Source: an uncultured Lachnospiraceae bacterium
GTDB lineage: Bacteria > Bacillota > Clostridia > Lachnospirales > Lachnospiraceae
Direction: 5' to 3'
Assembly (NCBI GenBank): GCA_900549995.1
Contig: URQQ01000116.1
Span: 1 to 8,556, forward strand
Length of the DNA stretch: 8,556 nucleotides
The notes under the pieces were generated by a model. It ran no database searches, was not told where the DNA came from, and saw only the letters and a program-made list of their open reading frames with translations. The stretch's first letter is position 1, and each line of letters opens with the position of its first letter. Below are positions 7,601 through 8,556 of the stretch, piece by piece. The position numbers and the translations under genes are program-made.

Positions 7601-7669
7601 TGTGAGCATTTTTTGCTCTTCTTCCAGGGTGACTCCCGGTATACGTTTGGTCTGATCTATATTATCCAT
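4658..7669 (-). CDS. HelD-like superfamily 1 helicase with GH31-like C-terminal extension
   Basis: A 1003-residue protein from the ATG at 7669, chosen because GGGAGG lies 5 bases upstream; an ATG at 7699 would add ten residues but lacks a good site. The N-terminal coiled coil (about 15-90), followed by PYFGRIDF and VIDWRAPIASVYYE, is typical of HelD, which removes and recycles stalled RNA polymerase in Gram-positive bacteria. ATPase motifs: Walker A GGAGSGKTT (223-231), Walker B VVIDEAQD (471-478), GDVSQNIY (500-507), SYRNT (536-540), motif V EYAKGLEFDVV (644-654), motif VI LYVGATRA (674-681). HelD is usually about 700-780 residues. Here a charged linker (about 705-795) leads to roughly 200 further residues resembling the mutarotase-like N-terminal region of GH31 glycosidases, including FGRQSQRPACISSKKGY (948-964) and IDYFF near the end. 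No catalytic barrel follows. The role of the extension is unknown. Confidence 0.9.
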   Translation of the reverse strand: MDNIDQTKRIPGVTLEEEQKMLTYVLNIAEDNLNRVKTSVNDLADELNELKEIYTVEDKEGLALWFNTDARFQQVRQELLRMERSRKKPYFGRIDFTDSNLRKKECYYIGKAAITKNTSDLVVIDWRAPIASVYYESSLGPCIYSVKGEGAYEIELSRKRTYEIENDDLKDFYDSDVVANDDLLTKYLAKNKRNVLNDIIATIQQEQNEIIRKKPQHNVIIQGGAGSGKTTVAMHRISYILYNYDLEFKPKDFYIIGSNQILLNYITGILPDLDVYGVSQMTMEQLFVRLLYEDWDHQKYTVKKLNQEDKTACVKGSFSWFHDLEEFCRRYEWDYIPRQDVFIEKNHRLLMSQSLIEKLLEKFDYLSLPDKLDKLTEHLIAKLENEIYGKYYTYPPEEQKALLKQYRTYFGKREWKGSIFELYDSFIEKQNEKGNRVSLPDGTFDLYDLAALAYLYKRIKETEVIQEASHVVIDEAQDFGMMVYGALKYCLSKCTFTIMGDVSQNIYFDYGLTDWEELRSLMLTSKSDYFGLLKKSYRNTVEISNFATNILHHGNFWIYPVEPIIRHGNEVQVTKCADDAQMLVETVNTIGHWKEKGYETIAVICRDEETVMRLSKELGKRMEIREFNGETEAFGNGVMVLSMEYAKGLEFDVVLLWGVDAGSYPAEDGFARLLYVGATRALHELAALYTGKVTDLIGVPVPEEKKKKYLVKETGKPVKAVYEERSRTHREIAMERAAEGTYEMELRDRIGPKRIRVPSTVAEKKPEKIQKKNVQTGKTEFGELPETDKLKPLGHSNVNLSIRWVTKQKNYIEFTSAYGILRITPISERTVRITFAREQFDRLPEIPDEIETALKTEWKCREAKDRIEIISGKLFLRVDKKTGRISFHTAQGELLLSEKSPMPRQIANIPRKQTWAYFDWTVKDMLKARGSYDKKWIDLKFTAKYISFGRQSQRPACISSKKGYQILVSPGRKVMCCTIPMYGTYISAEGDELIDYFFTLKEV

Positions 7670-7674
7670 GCCTG

Positions 7675-7680
7675 CCTCCC
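7675..7680 (-). promoter_or_regulatory. Ribosome binding site deciding the helicase start
   Basis: Read on the minus strand, GGGAGG is followed by CAGGC and then the ATG at 7669. It would be inside the gene if translation began at the ATG at 7699. Confidence 0.65.
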
Positions 7681-7690
7681 TTCTTTTTAC

Positions 7691-7713
7691 GTTAAGCATA
7701 TAATTATCTTAAC
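7691..7713 (-). promoter_or_regulatory. Inverted repeat over the likely helicase -10 region
   Basis: GTTAAG (7691-7696) and CTTAAC (7708-7713) form a 6-bp inverted repeat with an 11-base AT-rich spacer. Minus-strand GATAAT (7703-7708) is a possible -10 box, giving a leader of about 27 bases. No convincing -35 box is found upstream, where the sequence turns into A-tracts and probable element DNA. Confidence 0.3.
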
Positions 7714-7738
7714 AAAAAAGTAAAAAAATAGTAGACTT

Positions 7739-7746
7739 GTAGTAAA
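7739..7746 (+). repeat. GTAGTAAA motif, candidate integrase arm site 1
   Basis: GTAGTAAA followed by an A-tract, a few bases inside the presumed element end. It shares its core with the DR2 arm sites bound by the N-terminal domain of Tn916 integrase (GTAGTAAATT, from memory). A partial TAGTAG precedes it at 7730-7735. Confidence 0.4.
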
Positions 7747-7822
7747 AAAACACACTAAAAATTTGATTATCCGCTAAAACACTGTATCTATCGGCATTAT
7801 GAAGGAGCTAAACACATCAAAA

Positions 7823-7839
7823 TACTACTAATTTACTAC
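7823..7839 (-). repeat. GTAGTAAATTAGTAGTA, candidate integrase arm site 2
   Basis: On the minus strand this reads GTAGTAAATTAGTAGTA, containing the full GTAGTAAATT core of the Tn916 DR2 arm site plus a second partial GTAGTA. It is inverted relative to the copy at 7739 and lies about 90 bases further into the element. Confidence 0.5.
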
Positions 7840-7939
7840 GATTGAATGAGCCTTGATACGTCCTATTTCCCAGATATGCAAAGATACGGTACAGCACATC
7901 AGTATTGAAACAAGAAAAATTGAATACTTCATAGACTAC

Positions 7940-7972
7940 GGAACGCACAATATCAGCGTTCCTTTTCTATTT
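7940..7972 (+). terminator. Hairpin followed by T-rich run, terminator or attenuator
   Basis: GGAACGC (7940-7946) pairs with GCGTTCC (7956-7962) around a 9-base loop and is followed by TTTTCTATTT. This is a standard plus-strand intrinsic terminator. It sits about 70 bases before the surface protein start, so it either blocks read-through into that gene or forms part of a regulated leader. Confidence 0.55.
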
Positions 7973-7974
7973 CC

Positions 7975-8000
7975 AGCCGTTCCTAGTGGACGGCTATTTT
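7975..8000 (+). terminator. Second hairpin in tandem, terminator-like
   Basis: AGCCGT (7975-7980) pairs with ACGGCT (7990-7995) around a 9-base loop, followed by ATTTT. It is weaker than the hairpin just upstream. The T-rich end merges into TTTTACTAC, another copy of the arm-site-like motif. Confidence 0.4.
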
Positions 8001-8005
8001 ACTAC
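7998..8005 (-). repeat. GTAGTAAA motif, possible integrase arm site 3
   Basis: Minus strand GTAGTAAA, in the same orientation as the copy at 7823-7839. It lacks the TT extension of the Tn916 core and could be chance in AT-rich DNA. Confidence 0.25.
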
Positions 8006-8012
8006 CAAAATG

Positions 8013-8019
8013 AAAGGAG
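8013..8019 (+). promoter_or_regulatory. Ribosome binding site deciding the surface protein start
   Basis: AAAGGAG lies 11 bases before the ATG at 8031. The in-frame ATG at 8010 overlaps this site and has none of its own, so 8031 is preferred; it also gives a classic signal peptide start, MKKILKR. Confidence 0.6.
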
Positions 8020-8030
8020 CATTTAGAATT

Positions 8031-8556
8031 ATGAAAAAGATATTAAAACGATTGTGTACAGGCTTTCTTGCCTTTGCAACTGTCGTTACCGCTTTACCGA
8101 GTTCAACGGTTCATGCGTCTAATACACAATATTGGACGGAAAGTAAAGAGCGTGTCGGTATCGTAGAACAAGTAATGAATGACGGTTCTATCAGTTCTAC
8201 CTTTAATGAGGGACATTTAACCGTTGAGGGCGAGGACGCATATTGTATCGACATCAACACAGCCTTTAAAAACGGCTATAAGACCAAAGCTGACGCAAGT
8301 ACCCGTATGAGTGCCGACCAGATAGCTGACGTCGCCTTATCTATTGAGTATGTGAAACAGTACACAGACAGCCAAAGCGGAATAAGCAGTAAACACGCCT
8401 ACCTATTAAGACAGCTTGTTGTCTGGCAGAGATTGAGTGTTCAGCTTGACTGGCAATGCGATAATGTGCGAGCTTCCTATGATGAAATCCCAAAAGCCGT
8501 ACAAGATGAAGTATTCGCAGGAGCAAAAGCCTTTGTGAAAGAAAACAAAGGACGTT
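8031..8556 (+). CDS. Thioester-domain surface-anchored protein, N-terminal part (cut by window end)
   Basis: 175 codons are visible, with no stop before the window ends. Residues 1-29 are a clear Sec signal peptide: MKKILKR, a hydrophobic core, and a VHA cleavage site. The mature part has the two hallmarks of a Gram-positive thioester domain: a Cys in EDAYCIDI (Cys72), and a downstream RQLVVW (Gln128, Trp132) corresponding to the (T/x)QxAxW motif whose Gln forms the internal thioester with the Cys. Such domains sit at the tip of cell-wall adhesins or pilus subunits and bind host surfaces covalently. The rest of such proteins usually consists of Cna-B or VaFE-type repeats and an LPxTG-like sortase signal, which would lie outside the window. 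Related collagen-binding-like proteins are cargo of clostridial conjugative transposons (for example C. difficile CTn1 and CTn7), which supports the mobile context. Full length and anchoring are inferred. Confidence 0.85.
   Translation, partial: MKKILKRLCTGFLAFATVVTALPSSTVHASNTQYWTESKERVGIVEQVMNDGSISSTFNEGHLTVEGEDAYCIDINTAFKNGYKTKADASTRMSADQIADVALSIEYVKQYTDSQSGISSKHAYLLRQLVVWQRLSVQLDWQCDNVRASYDEIPKAVQDEVFAGAKAFVKENKGR

Larger units (their letters stand above)
7714..8556. mobile_element. Terminal part of a Tn916/Tn1549-like integrative conjugative element (runs off window)
   Basis: Beyond the helicase promoter the sequence has A-tracts of the type favoured by Tn916-family insertion, three copies of a GTAGTAAA motif matching the known arm-binding site of Tn916 integrase, and the start of a thioester-domain surface protein of the kind carried by clostridial conjugative transposons. 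No integrase, relaxase or secretion gene is in view, so identification rests on these terminal features. The exact end cannot be fixed; it most likely lies in the A-rich stretch at 7714-7738. The gene-free part (7700-8030) otherwise holds two hairpins and only tiny open frames: 7799-7831 (MKELNTSKYY) and 7846-7908 (20 residues, no ribosome binding site). Neither is supported as a gene. Confidence 0.55.

Noticed and set aside
7741..7800. Possible promoter TTGATT-N16-TATCTA in the element end
   Set aside because: The -10 match is only three of six bases, and there is no supported gene directly downstream.
7846..7908. A 20-residue open frame between the helicase and the surface protein
   Set aside because: There is no ribosome binding site and no recognisable sequence. 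It is too short to support as a gene.

Overview
The window looks like a chromosome of a low-to-mid GC anaerobic Firmicute, most likely a gut Clostridia or Lachnospiraceae member. The signs are strong AGGAGG-type ribosome binding sites, a PucR-type regulator, cytosolic flavoenzymes of the kind common in anaerobes, a HelD-type RNA polymerase helicase, and the edge of a Tn916/Tn1549-like integrative element. The species cannot be named from sequence alone.

Positions 1-2721 hold a tight minus-strand operon, read in the order flavodoxin-fold protein with Cys cluster and zinc ribbon, then FAD-dependent reductase of the fumarate reductase-like family, then MFS transporter (cut by the window start). 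Spacers are only 13 and 17 bases, and each downstream gene has a strong ribosome binding site placed against the stop of the gene before it. A PucR/CdaR-type regulator (3027-4550) is transcribed divergently from a 305-base control region that has good sigma-70-type promoters both ways and several inverted and direct repeats. The simplest reading is a substrate-responsive module: the transporter moves a compound, the flavodoxin-like protein passes electrons, the FAD enzyme reduces (or dehydrogenates) it, and the PucR protein senses it. The substrate is unknown. The FAD enzyme appears to lack the fumarate-reducing residues and instead has a Tyr/Gly pair reminiscent of ketosteroid dehydrogenases.

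A strong symmetrical hairpin (4598-4636) separates the regulator from a convergent gene at 4658-7669. That gene encodes a HelD-like superfamily 1 helicase of about 1003 residues, with an unusual C-terminal extension of about 200 residues resembling the non-catalytic N-terminal region of glycoside hydrolase family 31. The catalytic barrel is absent.

From roughly 7714 the character changes. A gene-free stretch of about 330 bases holds A-tracts, three GTAGTAAA-type motifs like the Tn916 integrase arm sites, and two tandem hairpins. It leads into the start of a secreted thioester-domain surface protein (8031 to the window end) of the type carried by clostridial conjugative transposons. I read this as chromosome up to the helicase promoter and integrative element beyond it.
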